Assembly: GCA_026770025.1 (NCBI GenBank)
Contig: JAMXDE010000010.1
Span: forward strand, 1,364,001 to 1,428,000
Length of the DNA: 64,000 bases
Direction of reading: 5' to 3'
From: Craspedostauros australis
Taxonomy: Eukaryota; Bacillariophyta; Bacillariophyceae; Mastogloiales; Achnanthaceae
In this document: positions 31,001-40,166 of the stretch, in pieces
Position numbering within the stretch: the first letter of the stretch is position 1
Layout of the letters: each line of letters starts with the position of its first letter
The notes under the pieces: generated by a model
What the model saw: the letters and a program-made list of their open reading frames with translations, nothing else
Told to the model about the DNA's origin: nothing
Database searches by the model: none
Made by a program: the position numbers and the translations under genes

Positions 31001-34000
31001 TCTCGTCAGCCTCAAGCAGGATCTGCACGATGTCTCTATGCCCATACCTACATGCGAAATGCAGCGGTGTATAGCCGTCATTGTTCTGGATACTGGTGCA
31101 ATCGCTGGGATCGACACTCGTCGAATGAAGCCTCAGAAGGAGCCTGACCAAAGCTGTGTGGCCGTGTTGGCAGGCTGTATGCAAGGGCGCGTTGCCGTGT
31201 TGGCCTTTGTTGTTGGACAGACCCAACCTCACGAAGTATCTGACCATATTCTCGTGCCCACATCGATAGGCATGATACAAGGGGGTCTCGCCTGCGTTGT
31301 TCGTGAGTTGGGTCGTGGTCTTGGTCGCTCGTTTGATCATGTCGGTGACGTCAGAGGAATCCAACAGAAGCGCCAACATTGGCACATTCGCACTCGAACA
31401 AGCGCAATGGAGTGGTGTGTTTCCTTGACTGTTTTGAATGTGAACACTGCGTTCGATTGAGTTGGATTGGAGCAAGTGTTTCACCACGGATACATGGCCA
31501 TGCAAGCACGAAAGATGCAATGCTGTGTCGCCGTTGGCATTCTGAGCGTTGCAGTCAACGTCGAATCGATCAGATTTGAGAAGAGCCTGCACCCACCCCA
31601 GAAGCCCTGACTGAGAAGCCATGTGCAACAAGGTGTTGCTGCCATCATCATCTGGCGAGTTGCCGTCAAGACTTGCTTGGTCCGGTTTGATCCAGTGGTG
31701 GATCCACTCACTGTCACCTGATTGACAGGCACAATCGAGTGGCGTGTCGCCTTTCTCGTTCGTGATACTCATATCGAAGATGCTTCTTTCTGACTGCACC
31801 AAGTCTTCGATCAAAGCTGTGTGTCTTGATCGAAACGCAAGGTGGAGCGGTGTATCACCGTCATGGTTCTTCATGCCGAAATGATTTTTGACTTGGTTAG
31901 ATTCCACCAACTGCTTGGCGATGCCTCTTTGCCCATGCAAGCAGGCTAAATGGAAGGGCGTGTTGCCATTTTTGTCTCTGATGTCGGCATCGATGCTCGC
32001 TCGCTCCTTCTCCAGCAGGTATGTGCCAATAGTGGGACTGTCTTCCTTACCCGAACAAGCAAGATGCAGCGCTGTTTCGCCATCGTCGTTTTGGGCGTTG
32101 ATGTCAACGACGATGCCATCGGTTTCGACCAAAGCCCGTACCCATCCGAGAAGACCCGAACGGCAGGCCGCGTGCAACAGTGTGTCGCCATCGTTGTCGG
32201 TGTCTGGCGTGTTGCCATCTCGCCTTGCTTGATCTGCTTTGATCCATCCATGGATCCAGACCATGTTGCCCGACTGGCAAGCGGAGTGCATGAATGTCTT
32301 GCCGTTGCTGTGGATGTTGGTGTCTATCCTGATACGGTGTGTTTGGAGAAAGATATCCATGGCCTCCTTGTGCCCACTTTGGCACGCGAGGTCGAGGGCT
32401 GTCTGGCGAGAGTTGTTTTCGATGCTGGCAATCGTCCTGATTCCATCGAACTCAAGCAAGCGCTCGATTGTCTCCTTGTCTCCATTCCGACTGGCAGCGT
32501 GAAGTGCTGTGTTGCCATCCCTATTCTTGATACCCAAATCAAAATTCAGATTTTCATGTCGAAGAAGTTGCTCAACGGTGGCTTGGTGACCATTCCAACA
32601 GGCACAGTGGAGCGGCGTGTCTCCGGCTTGATTCTGAGCGTTGACCTCGATGCTGCCGCCGTGTGAGCGCAGCAAGTCTAACACGATCTCGACATGTCCG
32701 TGGGAGCATGCAAGATGAAGGGCCGTGTCCTTGTGGCTGTTTGGGATGTTGAGCTTGATTCCGCGTGGGCCAGACCGAAAAATACACCCAACGATGTCTC
32801 GGCGACCTTTCCGGCAAGCGATGTGGAGCGGGGTGTCACCTTTGCCATCTTGCACATTGATATTGATCTGCATTGGTTGCGCTCCGAGAAGAGTCTCTAC
32901 AACTCTTGCGTGGCCATGGAGGCAAGCGCTGTGAAGTGGTGTCTGTCCTTCTTTGTTCTTGGTGTTGATATCGATGCGCGGTTGGATAGGTTCGTGCTTC
33001 AAGAGATACCTAGCGATATCTTCGTGACCCCCGGAACAAGCGCAGTGAAGAGCTGTGTCGCCCTTGGCATTTTGTGCATTCACTTGCATCCCTGCGCCGT
33101 CCGATTCAACCAGCGCCTGTGCCATCTCTAAATTGCCAGATCGACATGCCCGGTGCAACCATGTGTTGCCACCTGCGTGATCCGGGGATTCGTCATAAGA
33201 TTCCGGGAAAGCCATCTTCATCCAGTGACGGATCCAGTCCATGTCACCCGACTGACAAACAAGGTGTGATGGTGTGTGGCCCTCATTGTTTTGGGTGTGG
33301 AGGCTAATGCGTTGGTCATCGAGTGGCAATAGACAATCCACAATATCCTTGTACCTGAATCGGCAGGCGAGATGGAGAGGAGTGTTACCGTCGGCGCCTT
33401 GCGCTATCATCGAATCTATCTTCGTATCGCCGTGCTCATGCAGTAGTTCGATGATATCTTTGTGGCCAAATTTGCAAGCACAATGGAGGGGCGTATAGCG
33501 TAGCGTGTCTTTGATGCGGGCATCGACGCTCATCTTGTTTGACTGTAGCATCCACTTGACCACATCCTTGCGTCCAAGGGAGCATGCAACATGAAGGGGA
33601 GTTTGACCCAAGTGATTTTGGATGTCAGCGTTGATTTTCGTTGGGGAATTTTCGACCAAGCACTCCAGCACTTGAATCTTCTCTCTCGAGCAAGCTCGGT
33701 GGAGCGGCGTGTTCCCATGCTTGTTCTTCGCGTTGAACTCGACTTTGAATCGCTTGGGTGTCATCAAACAAGCGATGACATCGGTTTTGCCATGCTCGCA
33801 GGCGAGATGGAGCAGGCTGTCGCCTTCGGCGTTTTCGATGTTGATCGCGGTGCTTGCGTTCCTCATTCGCAGCAAATACATCACGATTTCGCTGCGCTCG
33901 AGCTTGCAGGCAATATGAAGTGCCGTGTTGCCGTCCATATCCTTCTCACCAAAGCTGTTTTTTGCCAGGCCAAACCGGGTGATGCTTTGCACCTTCTTCA

Positions 34001-34049
34001 AGTTTCCGGAACGGCAAGCGTCGTGGAGCGATGTTGCCCGTTCGCGCAT
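28029..34049 (-). CDS. Giant ankyrin-repeat protein
   Basis: The intronless product is 2006 residues and consists almost wholly of ankyrin repeats (roughly 50 or more units of 33-38 residues, typically G-x-TPLH-x-AC-x-x-G). It runs from MRERATSLHDACRSGNLKKV to near the C-terminus. No signal peptide, membrane segment, kinase, DHHC or other catalytic domain is visible, and the last residues are LQQQN. Some units carry MVWIHGWIK- or WVRTLIEAY-type variants that recur and break the array into blocks. Between about 28530 and 29220 seven 102-bp units are nearly identical at DNA level. A scaffold or protein-binding role is likely; nothing more specific can be claimed. The long antisense frames across this gene are composition shadows. 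Confidence 0.93.
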   Translation of the reverse strand: MRERATSLHDACRSGNLKKVQSITRFGLAKNSFGEKDMDGNTALHIACKLERSEIVMYLLRMRNASTAINIENAEGDSLLHLACEHGKTDVIACLMTPKRFKVEFNAKNKHGNTPLHRACSREKIQVLECLVENSPTKINADIQNHLGQTPLHVACSLGRKDVVKWMLQSNKMSVDARIKDTLRYTPLHCACKFGHKDIIELLHEHGDTKIDSMIAQGADGNTPLHLACRFRYKDIVDCLLPLDDQRISLHTQNNEGHTPSHLVCQSGDMDWIRHWMKMAFPESYDESPDHAGGNTWLHRACRSGNLEMAQALVESDGAGMQVNAQNAKGDTALHCACSGGHEDIARYLLKHEPIQPRIDINTKNKEGQTPLHSACLHGHARVVETLLGAQPMQININVQDGKGDTPLHIACRKGRRDIVGCIFRSGPRGIKLNIPNSHKDTALHLACSHGHVEIVLDLLRSHGGSIEVNAQNQAGDTPLHCACWNGHQATVEQLLRHENLNFDLGIKNRDGNTALHAASRNGDKETIERLLEFDGIRTIASIENNSRQTALDLACQSGHKEAMDIFLQTHRIRIDTNIHSNGKTFMHSACQSGNMVWIHGWIKADQARRDGNTPDTDNDGDTLLHAACRSGLLGWVRALVETDGIVVDINAQNDDGETALHLACSGKEDSPTIGTYLLEKERASIDADIRDKNGNTPFHLACLHGQRGIAKQLVESNQVKNHFGMKNHDGDTPLHLAFRSRHTALIEDLVQSERSIFDMSITNEKGDTPLDCACQSGDSEWIHHWIKPDQASLDGNSPDDDGSNTLLHMASQSGLLGWVQALLKSDRFDVDCNAQNANGDTALHLSCLHGHVSVVKHLLQSNSIERSVHIQNSQGNTPLHCACSSANVPMLALLLDSSDVTDMIKRATKTTTQLTNNAGETPLYHAYRCGHENMVRYFVRLGLSNNKGQHGNAPLHTACQHGHTALVRLLLRLHSTSVDPSDCTSIQNNDGYTPLHFACRYGHRDIVQILLEADEMTVDANARNDDDDTPLHLACWFGRCDVVSYLLESHHTDIDANVQDHDGDTPLHLACREGHINAVKCMVESGYVRVDLDIENSSGYTPYDEAAHNSQADVIKYLTALRASSGGQDNVQNTPIDTSPRQMEMRTSLGALRETSDPEQCNISADGRGGTTIERLHNACRSGQLREVRELVRSEQIGAIINERDANGDTPLLLASRHRHRDIVECLVTAGQETLDVNAQGERGETALHYACRSGESYWVRTLIEAYPQSINVNIQNIDGDTSIHIICERGFTHLLRLFLQFDDITIDVNIPDADDNTPPFLAYRNDHLPVIECLLESDRITINADVQDTKGDTMLHRVASTTRTDVVRWLVDALRTNVNIRNAEGQTALHLAAEFAQPETVGILLGADSIEINPQDSQGNTPLHIACREYDPGFVDGYPQVVEALLQHEQININAVNRQRATPLVEACKLYSPDNFHGDLIHRLIQANADINIPDIEGNAPLHFISKSGCFGMLVDLAERDGVSVNARNGIGQTPLHIACKEQEFEDDDYDYQYHAIIEYLLTQRNLGIDDSDNEGNTSLHLQCGGAYAYLDGVRYLVETGHADVNAPNTLGQTPLHVACMKGNLDVVEYLVGIDRVEINATDTTGQTPLHVACMSGNSQMVQLLVGTGHADINATDTTGQTPLHAACMSGNSQMVQLLVGTCRADINATDTTGQTPLHAACMKGNLDVVEYLVGIDRVETNATDTTGQTPLHAACMSGNPQMVQLLVGTGRADINAANILGQTPLHVACLSGNLAIVEYLVGTASVETNATDTTGQTPLHAACMSGNPEVVEYMTGVESVDPNLQDDEGNTPLHLTCQHYGADSARHWSIVRILADIDRVNPDLANSRNETPLFIACRAFADGANQYDDVIKELVEGAHADVNIGNVDGNGPLHILCWFGCLKMVRYLMVTDGVEADTNARNQLGMRPIDAAAAQGHADLVQFLAPFQQQRDQAEAADLQQQN
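28530..29220 (-). repeat. Near-identical 102-bp tandem repeats inside the ankyrin gene
   Basis: Seven consecutive ankyrin units share long identical DNA stretches, including a recurring block encoding NATDTTGQTPLHAACMSGN. Two unit types alternate: A (KGNLDVVEYLVGIDRVE) and B (SGNSQMVQLLVGTGHAD), in the order A-B-B-A-B-A'-C. The other repeats of the protein are far more diverged, so this block expanded or was homogenised recently. Confidence 0.85.
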
Positions 34050-35083
34050 GTTTGTTGCTTGTGATCGGTTCTGTTTGTTGGTTGGCGTCTTTGGTTAGTT
34101 TCGGTGAGGAGCACGAGTGGCATGCGAACCGAGCACATACGTGCAGAGTAGCAGAAAAAGGGTATTGCTGGACAAGTGAGCATCAGCTCTCGGGGGGCGA
34201 CTATGGGCACGAGCACGGGCATGAACACGAGCGCCTCACATCGCGTGCAGGTCTTCGTGAGCTCACACTGCGCTCATGAAGTTCGACGAAGCGATGTGAT
34301 CTTGTTCCTGCGGTCATCTGCACTGCCTTGTTGCCTCACTTCTCACCAACACCGCACCAGCACAATGGTGTTCATGTTGGCGAGAGACACGCGCCAACGG
34401 ATGAACATACTCGTTAGATCGCATGCAGTTTTCATACCTGTGATGGTCTTGTGAGCTTCTTCGCGAGAAGGTGTCAGAGTTCGATGGTATGGCACGATCT
34501 CCTCAGGTCGCACAGAGATGTGCAAGTATGGCAAAAGATTGTGTTTGGCGTTGTGGGGAGAAGGGTGCCGCGCATGTTTGCTCCGCCCATGGCGTCGGTT
34601 GTGAGGGGGTGGGAATGCCCTCAAAGATTTGAGGGAGTGGCATCGTCGTCGAGTATCTTTGTTGTGTTCGCCATAGATGGTTGCGGTGTCCCCCATAATC
34701 GCTCCCATAATCGCACCCCCTCGAGCCCAACTGTTCTTTTTCGCTTCTCTTCGTCTCAACGCTTCTCATCGAAGGTTCTTCCAGAACTTTCCCAACAACG
34801 ACAACAGACGGATAGGCGGGCAGACGTAATGACATTGATCGCACCCGAAATTGGAGATACGAATGCGACCGACATCCACAAACAAAGACAACGCGAGGAG
34901 GAGTGCGAGGACACGTTGTCGTATGAGAACGGGACGGCTGCTGTCTGGTCTGCGATCAACCCTGTTACTATGACCACCAGTACAATAGTCATACCATGCG
35001 ACCTGTGAGGGACGAGAACGCTGACCACGAATCCAAAACTGCGGGGTGTGGTGCCGTTGCCATTCTGCGCCCTACCTGTGAAC
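34050..35083. promoter_or_regulatory. Divergent region, ankyrin gene / RBM5-like gene
   Basis: About 1 kb. It has a GGGCACGAGCACGGGCATG-type short repeat near 34204-34232 and a direct repeat CCCATAATCGC at about 34691-34713. Open frames here (for example 34451-35008) are unconvincing. No named promoter element is visible. Confidence 0.45.
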
Positions 35084-36361
35084 ATGATGGAAGAAGGAGA
35101 GCTGCCAAACGATGCCGAAAGCAGCCATGCGATCAACGCTGGCGATGGTAATGATGACCATTGCAGTGCCAGTGCCAGTGCCAATAGCAACTGCGGTGAC
35201 GACGATATCGATGGCAACATCGGTCAGCTGAAAAGAACATTGGCGAAGAAGCGGAAGTACTCCTGCGACAGCACGGGGGACAGCAAGAGGGCTGCCAGGA
35301 AACGAGACAGGGGGCTGGACTTCGCCTGGCCGCCTCGCTTCGAGTCACGTGGATCCGAGTACATATTTGACACGCGATCCGAGATGTTTTACGAGGCCGG
35401 TAGTGACTTTTTCTACGACCCCAAAAGCAAGCTGTACTACGGCAACAAGCAGCGTGCGTATTTTCGATACGAAACCAAAGACGACAAGAGCGACGATGAT
35501 GAAGGCTGTGACGAAGGCTACGGCGATGCTGAACCATTGTTGGTGGAAGTCGAAAAGGTCTCCAAGGACTACATGAGCACGTGCTTGGAGGTGACGCCAC
35601 ACTCGACCGCCGAACAATTAGCTGGCGGCGCCGCAAGCAATGACGGTCGCAAACGAATCGCCATCAATTTGAAGACCAAGAAACTGGCGAGGACCAATAA
35701 TAGCATCAGCAACAACGGCGCTGGCAGCGGAAAAAACAATCCGCAACAACAACAGCAGCAGCAGCAGCAGCAACCCGCAGACAGATCCTTTGCGACGAAA
35801 TCGAGACAAGCGCAGATGGCGAATATCCAAAAGTGGAACACGCAGGGAAAGAGCAAACGCAGAGAGGCGAAGCTCCGAAAGATCGTGCGGACCGTCAAGG
35901 GCGATCCTGTCTGCTTGCTGTGCCGGCGCAAGTTCAAATCCGATTGGAAGCTGGAACGACACGAGGATCTGTCCCAGATGCACAAGAGCAACCTCGCGAA
36001 GCACAACAGCAAAGGCGACAAGTACGTCGACCGAGCGCAGAAGCGGAGAAACTTGCACTTTGGTATGGACAGTTCCTTCGTGCCGGCGGTGACAGCGACT
36101 GCGCAAGCCGCACCGGTTGCCTCGCACCAGCAGAGAAGGCCACAGCATGAGTTGAGTATCGTTGAGCAGGAGGAAACGGCATGGAGGGCCTCCCAACCCC
36201 AACACGAGGATCAGGACGGCGTCAGCAGCAGCAGCAGCGCCAACCTTGGAATGAAGATGCTTGAGAAGCTGGGGTGGAAGAAGGAGGCAAGCACGGATCC
36301 ATCGCACGACAAACTCCGCAAAGATTGGGATCGCATCGAATCCATGTCAAGAAAACGATGA
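35084..36361 (+). CDS. RBM5/RBM10-like protein: OCRE, C2H2 finger, degenerate G-patch, no RRM
   Basis: The product is 425 residues from the ATG at 35084, the first ATG of the frame. An OCRE-type aromatic repeat lies near residues 90-130 (YIFDTRSEMFYEAGSDFFYD, then PKSKLYYGNKQRAYFRY). A Gln run at about 222-231 is encoded by a CAA/CAG tract. A C2H2 finger follows (CLLCRRKFKSDWKLERHEDL...H), then KYVDRAQKRR, which matches the YRDRAAERR block of RBM5/10, and a partial G-patch (LGMKMLEKLGWKKE) that lacks the GxGLG half. Order and motifs point to the RBM5/6/10 splicing-factor family. The RRMs and RanBP2 finger of animal members are absent. A role in alternative splicing is inferred. Confidence 0.85.
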   Translation: MMEEGELPNDAESSHAINAGDGNDDHCSASASANSNCGDDDIDGNIGQLKRTLAKKRKYSCDSTGDSKRAARKRDRGLDFAWPPRFESRGSEYIFDTRSEMFYEAGSDFFYDPKSKLYYGNKQRAYFRYETKDDKSDDDEGCDEGYGDAEPLLVEVEKVSKDYMSTCLEVTPHSTAEQLAGGAASNDGRKRIAINLKTKKLARTNNSISNNGAGSGKNNPQQQQQQQQQQPADRSFATKSRQAQMANIQKWNTQGKSKRREAKLRKIVRTVKGDPVCLLCRRKFKSDWKLERHEDLSQMHKSNLAKHNSKGDKYVDRAQKRRNLHFGMDSSFVPAVTATAQAAPVASHQQRRPQHELSIVEQEETAWRASQPQHEDQDGVSSSSSANLGMKMLEKLGWKKEASTDPSHDKLRKDWDRIESMSRKR

Positions 36362-36834
36362 AGACTGCACCAGGCCCAGATCCAAACTAGTAAATATCAT
36401 GTGGATGTGATGACTTAGCTTAACTGTACTGTACTTTCCACAGTGACGACAAGCTGCAGAACCATATCAGGTAATGGAAGGCCGTGTTCGTACCTGTATG
36501 CAGGTGGTGGAGATGCTGTGCTGTGCACAGAGACCAGAGAGATGGGCACCTGTGTCGATTCGTCACCCGCCAGTGGCAAAAGAGAGAAGGTCCGCGATTC
36601 GACAACTTCGACTGAAAAATACACGATTGGGGCAACACGAAGCTGTGCGTTGCAGGACACCAGACACAATCACCCACAACAAACCCAACAAGAGAGAGCA
36701 CACGAACCGCGCCGCCACTCACACACTGCAATTCAGTCCGAACAACGGCGCGCCAAGAGGCCACATGTCATAGAATACAATCTCTCTCTCTCTCTCTCTC
36801 CAGAGCATTCAACAGCAGATCAGGATAGAGCAAC
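36362..36834. promoter_or_regulatory. DPM1 upstream region with (TC)n tract
   Basis: About 470 bp. It contains a GGCGCGCC palindrome near 36749 and a (TC)n run at about 36781-36801 ending CCAG, followed by an ATG about 34 nt downstream. The tract looks like a 3' splice site, so a 5'-UTR intron is possible. No coding sequence was found. Confidence 0.45.
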
Positions 36835-37548
36835 ATGCTGTACTCCATCATCCTCCCAACATACAATGAACGCGAGAATCTGCCGATCATCTACTACCTG
36901 ATCGATGACACGTTCAAGAAGGCCGGATTGAATTACGAGGTTGTGGTCGTGGATGACTCTTCACCCGACAACACCCTGGAGGTCGCGCAAGCGCTGCAGA
37001 AATCGTACGGCAAAGAGCACGTCACGATCGTCTCGCGGAAGGGAAAGCTGGGATTGGGCACGGCGTACATCGCCGGTCTCAAGGTCGCGAAGGGACAGCG
37101 CATCGTCATCATGGACGCCGACTTGTCGCACCATCCCAAATTCATTCCGCAGATGGTCAAGCTGATGGATATCCCCGAGTCACCGCAGATTGTCACGGGC
37201 ACGCGGTATCATCCCGACGGCGGCGTCAGCGGATGGGATCTGCGACGCAAATTGACCTCGAAGGGTGCCAATTTCTTGGCCGATTTTCTGCTGAATCCTG
37301 GTGTCAGCGACCTGACAGGGTCCTTCCGGTTGTACGAACGCGAAGTGCTGGAACGCATCCTGCCTGAGATCCAGTGCACGGGGTATGCCTTTCAGATGGA
37401 GATCGTGGTGCGAGCCAGGAAGGCAGGATATCAGATCGCGGAGGTGCCCATCACGTTCGTCGATAGAATTTACGGCGAATCCAAGCTGGGGACGAAGGAG
37501 GTCATCATGTATCTGAAAGGATTGGCGCAGTTGTTCTTCACGACATGA
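36835..37548 (+). CDS. DPM1: Dolichol-phosphate mannosyltransferase catalytic subunit
   Basis: The 237-residue single-exon product is a GT2-family enzyme that transfers mannose from GDP-mannose to dolichol phosphate. It feeds N-glycosylation, GPI anchors and O-mannosylation at the ER. Motifs are [25 protein letters not shown], the DAD metal motif in [43 protein letters not shown] and [20 protein letters not shown], followed by [12 protein letters not shown]. There is no C-terminal membrane segment, so it is the short form that in animals needs DPM2 and DPM3. The length matches that form. Confidence 0.97.
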   Translation: MLYSIILPTYNERENLPIIYYLIDDTFKKAGLNYEVVVVDDSSPDNTLEVAQALQKSYGKEHVTIVSRKGKLGLGTAYIAGLKVAKGQRIVIMDADLSHHPKFIPQMVKLMDIPESPQIVTGTRYHPDGGVSGWDLRRKLTSKGANFLADFLLNPGVSDLTGSFRLYEREVLERILPEIQCTGYAFQMEIVVRARKAGYQIAEVPITFVDRIYGESKLGTKEVIMYLKGLAQLFFTT

Positions 37549-38246
37549 GGTCGGCTTGGTCGCATGATGGGTGTTTGAGAGTGTCGCAGTCGAACAAGTG
37601 AGTAGCGAGTCGCAAGTGGTGGGACGAGCATGGCTGTCTCAAGAGATCACCCCGCTGTCGGAATACATGGAGAGTGCCTCCACATTGATGGAAGGAATGT
37701 TGCTATGGTTGGACCGTCGGTCATGCGGAGGTGTGGTAGATCCACTTTGATTGCAAGAATAGTATTATACTCCACGAACTTACTACATTCGTGTTACCAT
37801 GACTCGCACACGCACCGGCGCGCAGTCCCGACCCAGCTGGTTGGGAAGGTGCCAGGAACCAAGAAGAGGCGGAAGGGTGATGACTTTACGTTGGGATCCT
37901 TGGGAGGGGACTCTATAAGTACCTTCTTTGCGGAGTTCTTTCCCACCTGGTTTACCGACTGACGTATCTCCCGCCAATGCGACAGATGATGGGCTCCAAC
38001 GTCCGTCCCAACAAAACAACCACGATGACGACGACGACGACAACAACAACACACAAAGGAGAGTGAATTGGTGAATCCAATTGTTGTCATGTACTATTTC
38101 CGGTGAATGCGACTACAACTCCGCATACCTGCATTGTTGGCTGCACTGCGCGACAATAGCACATCGTAATTAGCATATGCGATCTTCCCGATCCATTGCA
38201 CTCACAGCATTTATTCCTGCCACCATCAATAGCAGCGCCATCAACA
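37549..38246. other. Region between DPM1 and the hydrolase
   Basis: About 700 bp holding the DPM1 3' UTR and the hydrolase promoter. No coding exon is recognised. GATGACGACGACGACGAC (about 38023-38040) is a small microsatellite. Confidence 0.5.
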
Positions 38247-39510
38247 ATGATCCAACCAACAGGATCGACGTTGCCGATGCGGCTGCAGTTCCTGCTGATC
38301 GCCATCGCAATCTACGTGCTCCTCCCACAAGGAGCAACAGCATTCTTTGCACAACAGCCTGCACCCGGCAACAAGGGCAAGTCCCAAATCCCATCCAACT
38401 ACAAGGTCCTCATCCTGCCAGGGTTCGGCAATGATTCCGCCGACTACACCGCACCGTCGGAGAAGTGCTTGATCCAAAGCCTGGAGCAGAAGGGCTGGTC
38501 ACAAGAACAGATCGACGTGCTGCCTGTCGAACGCTCCGACTGGTTGCAGGTGTTCACCAACGGCATCTTCGATTTGAAATTTTGGCAATCTGATGCGCCA
38601 CCCACACGTCCGGCCTTTCGTTGGTATTTGGATCGCGTCGCGACACACATCGACGAGCACGTCGGACCGGATGAGAAAGTTCTGCTTCTGGGGCATTCCG
38701 CCGGCGGGTGGTTGGGCCGCGCCGCCGTGGGGTACGGCAATCAAATGTCGGGCGAGGCGGAACCTGTGGATCTGGACAAGGTGGCGGGTTTCGTGACACT
38801 GGGCGCGCCGCATTTGCCGCCGCCGGAAGGTGTCATGGACATGACGCGGGGTGCGTTGCGGTTGACCAATGAGGAATTCCCTGGATGCTACCATGCGCCG
38901 TCGGCATTTTACATCACGGTGTGCGGATTGGCAATCCGTGGGGAAGAGCAACAGCGGAAGGCTCCGTGGGAGCCAACCACCGTCAAGGGCTTTGCCTACA
39001 ACTCCTACGAGGGCGTTTGCGGCAATGGCACGGCCATTGGCGATGGCGTTGTGCCACTCCCTTCTGCTCATCTGGAAGGCGCTGAGCAGGTACGTCGTTG
39101 GTTGCCAATATGATTTTCTGCCACGCACGGAACAATGGGCACGTCTCCATTGTTCGGCACATCTGAGATTCGTCTCTGCTCGGTCTTGTTGGCCGTCTGC
39201 TGCGAGTGCATGAGTGTTCGACTCATACATAGTACTCGTGGGTATACACTTTCGTTTTCCACACCCAATCCTCACTCATGTATTCATGCGCTCATGCGTT
39301 GATGCACTCGCTCATTTCGCCACGCTCACGGCAATTCGTTGTATCCTGTACGAATAATTGTAGATCGATTTGGAAGGTGTTCTGCACTCCATCAACTCTC
39401 CTGACAATTGGTACGGATCCATCGACATCATCGATCAATGGCACGATGAGATGCTTTCGCAAGTGGCATCCCAAATCAGACCCAAACGGCCCACGTTGAA
39501 GTTCTTCTGA
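38247..39510 (+). CDS. Plastid-targeted alpha/beta hydrolase (lipase-like)
   Basis: The exons are 38247-39089 and 39364-39510 (phase 0, GAGCAG|GTACGT...TTGTAG), giving 329 residues. A signal peptide (MRLQFLLIAIAIYVLLPQ from the second Met) with probable cleavage ATA|FFAQ indicates plastid import. The hydrolase core starts at YKVLILPGFGND. It has the nucleophile elbow LLGHSAGGWLGR (Ser), FVTLGAPHLPPPEG, an acid region GDGVVPLPSAHLEGAEQ and, in exon 2, LEGVLHSINSPDNWYG with the probable catalytic His. It resembles plant plastid alpha/beta hydrolases of unknown substrate. The start could be 38247 or 38277. Confidence 0.85.
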
Positions 39511-40166
39511 GTACAAGCTACGAGTACACAGGATTGCTAAATGGAGCAAAGCAGAGCAGAGTATTGGTACGGAGAGTCCTTTACTCCCCATGTGGAGTAG
39601 GACTCGTGCAACACCGTGATGCGATTGACAAACCGAAAAGATCCGAATGTACTGGTGCTCGTACGAGTACGAGTACGAGTACGAAGATGCGCCAGCAGCC
39701 CGTCGGCAACAGTCACGCTCGTACTGTACAAAAACAAACTCAAATTCACTCTCTTTTTCTCTCGTCCGGAAGCTGAAGTCGTGATGAGAATGTTCATGTT
39801 CAGGTGATAACAGTTGGATCAGTCCTATACTAATACGTGTGGTGGTTGTGGTAGCAAGAAACTGTACATGGTTATTTGCGGTGGTATTCATTATGAAGAA
39901 GCATGAACGGAATCAGCCGAATCGGCGATGCCTGTCTCTCCCTGTTCATTTATCGCTTTGGTCTGGCCTGGTGTGGTCTATGCTGTAGTGTGATGTGGCT
40001 GGTTGGCTGTTGCAGTTTCTGATGAAGTGTTCCGAATTGCACAAAAGTCAAAGGCATGGCATTCGTCTTGGAATGACTTGCCTTCTAGTGTTGGCACGGG
40101 ATGGGAATGGAACGCTGTGCCCTCCGAGGCCATGACCATATTTCTTCACAAGTTTATGTGGAGCAC
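39511..40166. other. Convergent intergenic region, hydrolase / CxxC-module protein
   Basis: About 650 bp. GAGTAC occurs twice within 25 nt of the hydrolase stop, and four GTACGA units lie at 39661-39684. No gene was found. Confidence 0.5.
39661..39684. repeat. (GTACGA)4 microsatellite
   Basis: Four exact 6-bp units. The preceding CTC makes the palindrome CTCGTACGAG at the left edge. It lies between two convergent 3' ends. Confidence 0.85.
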
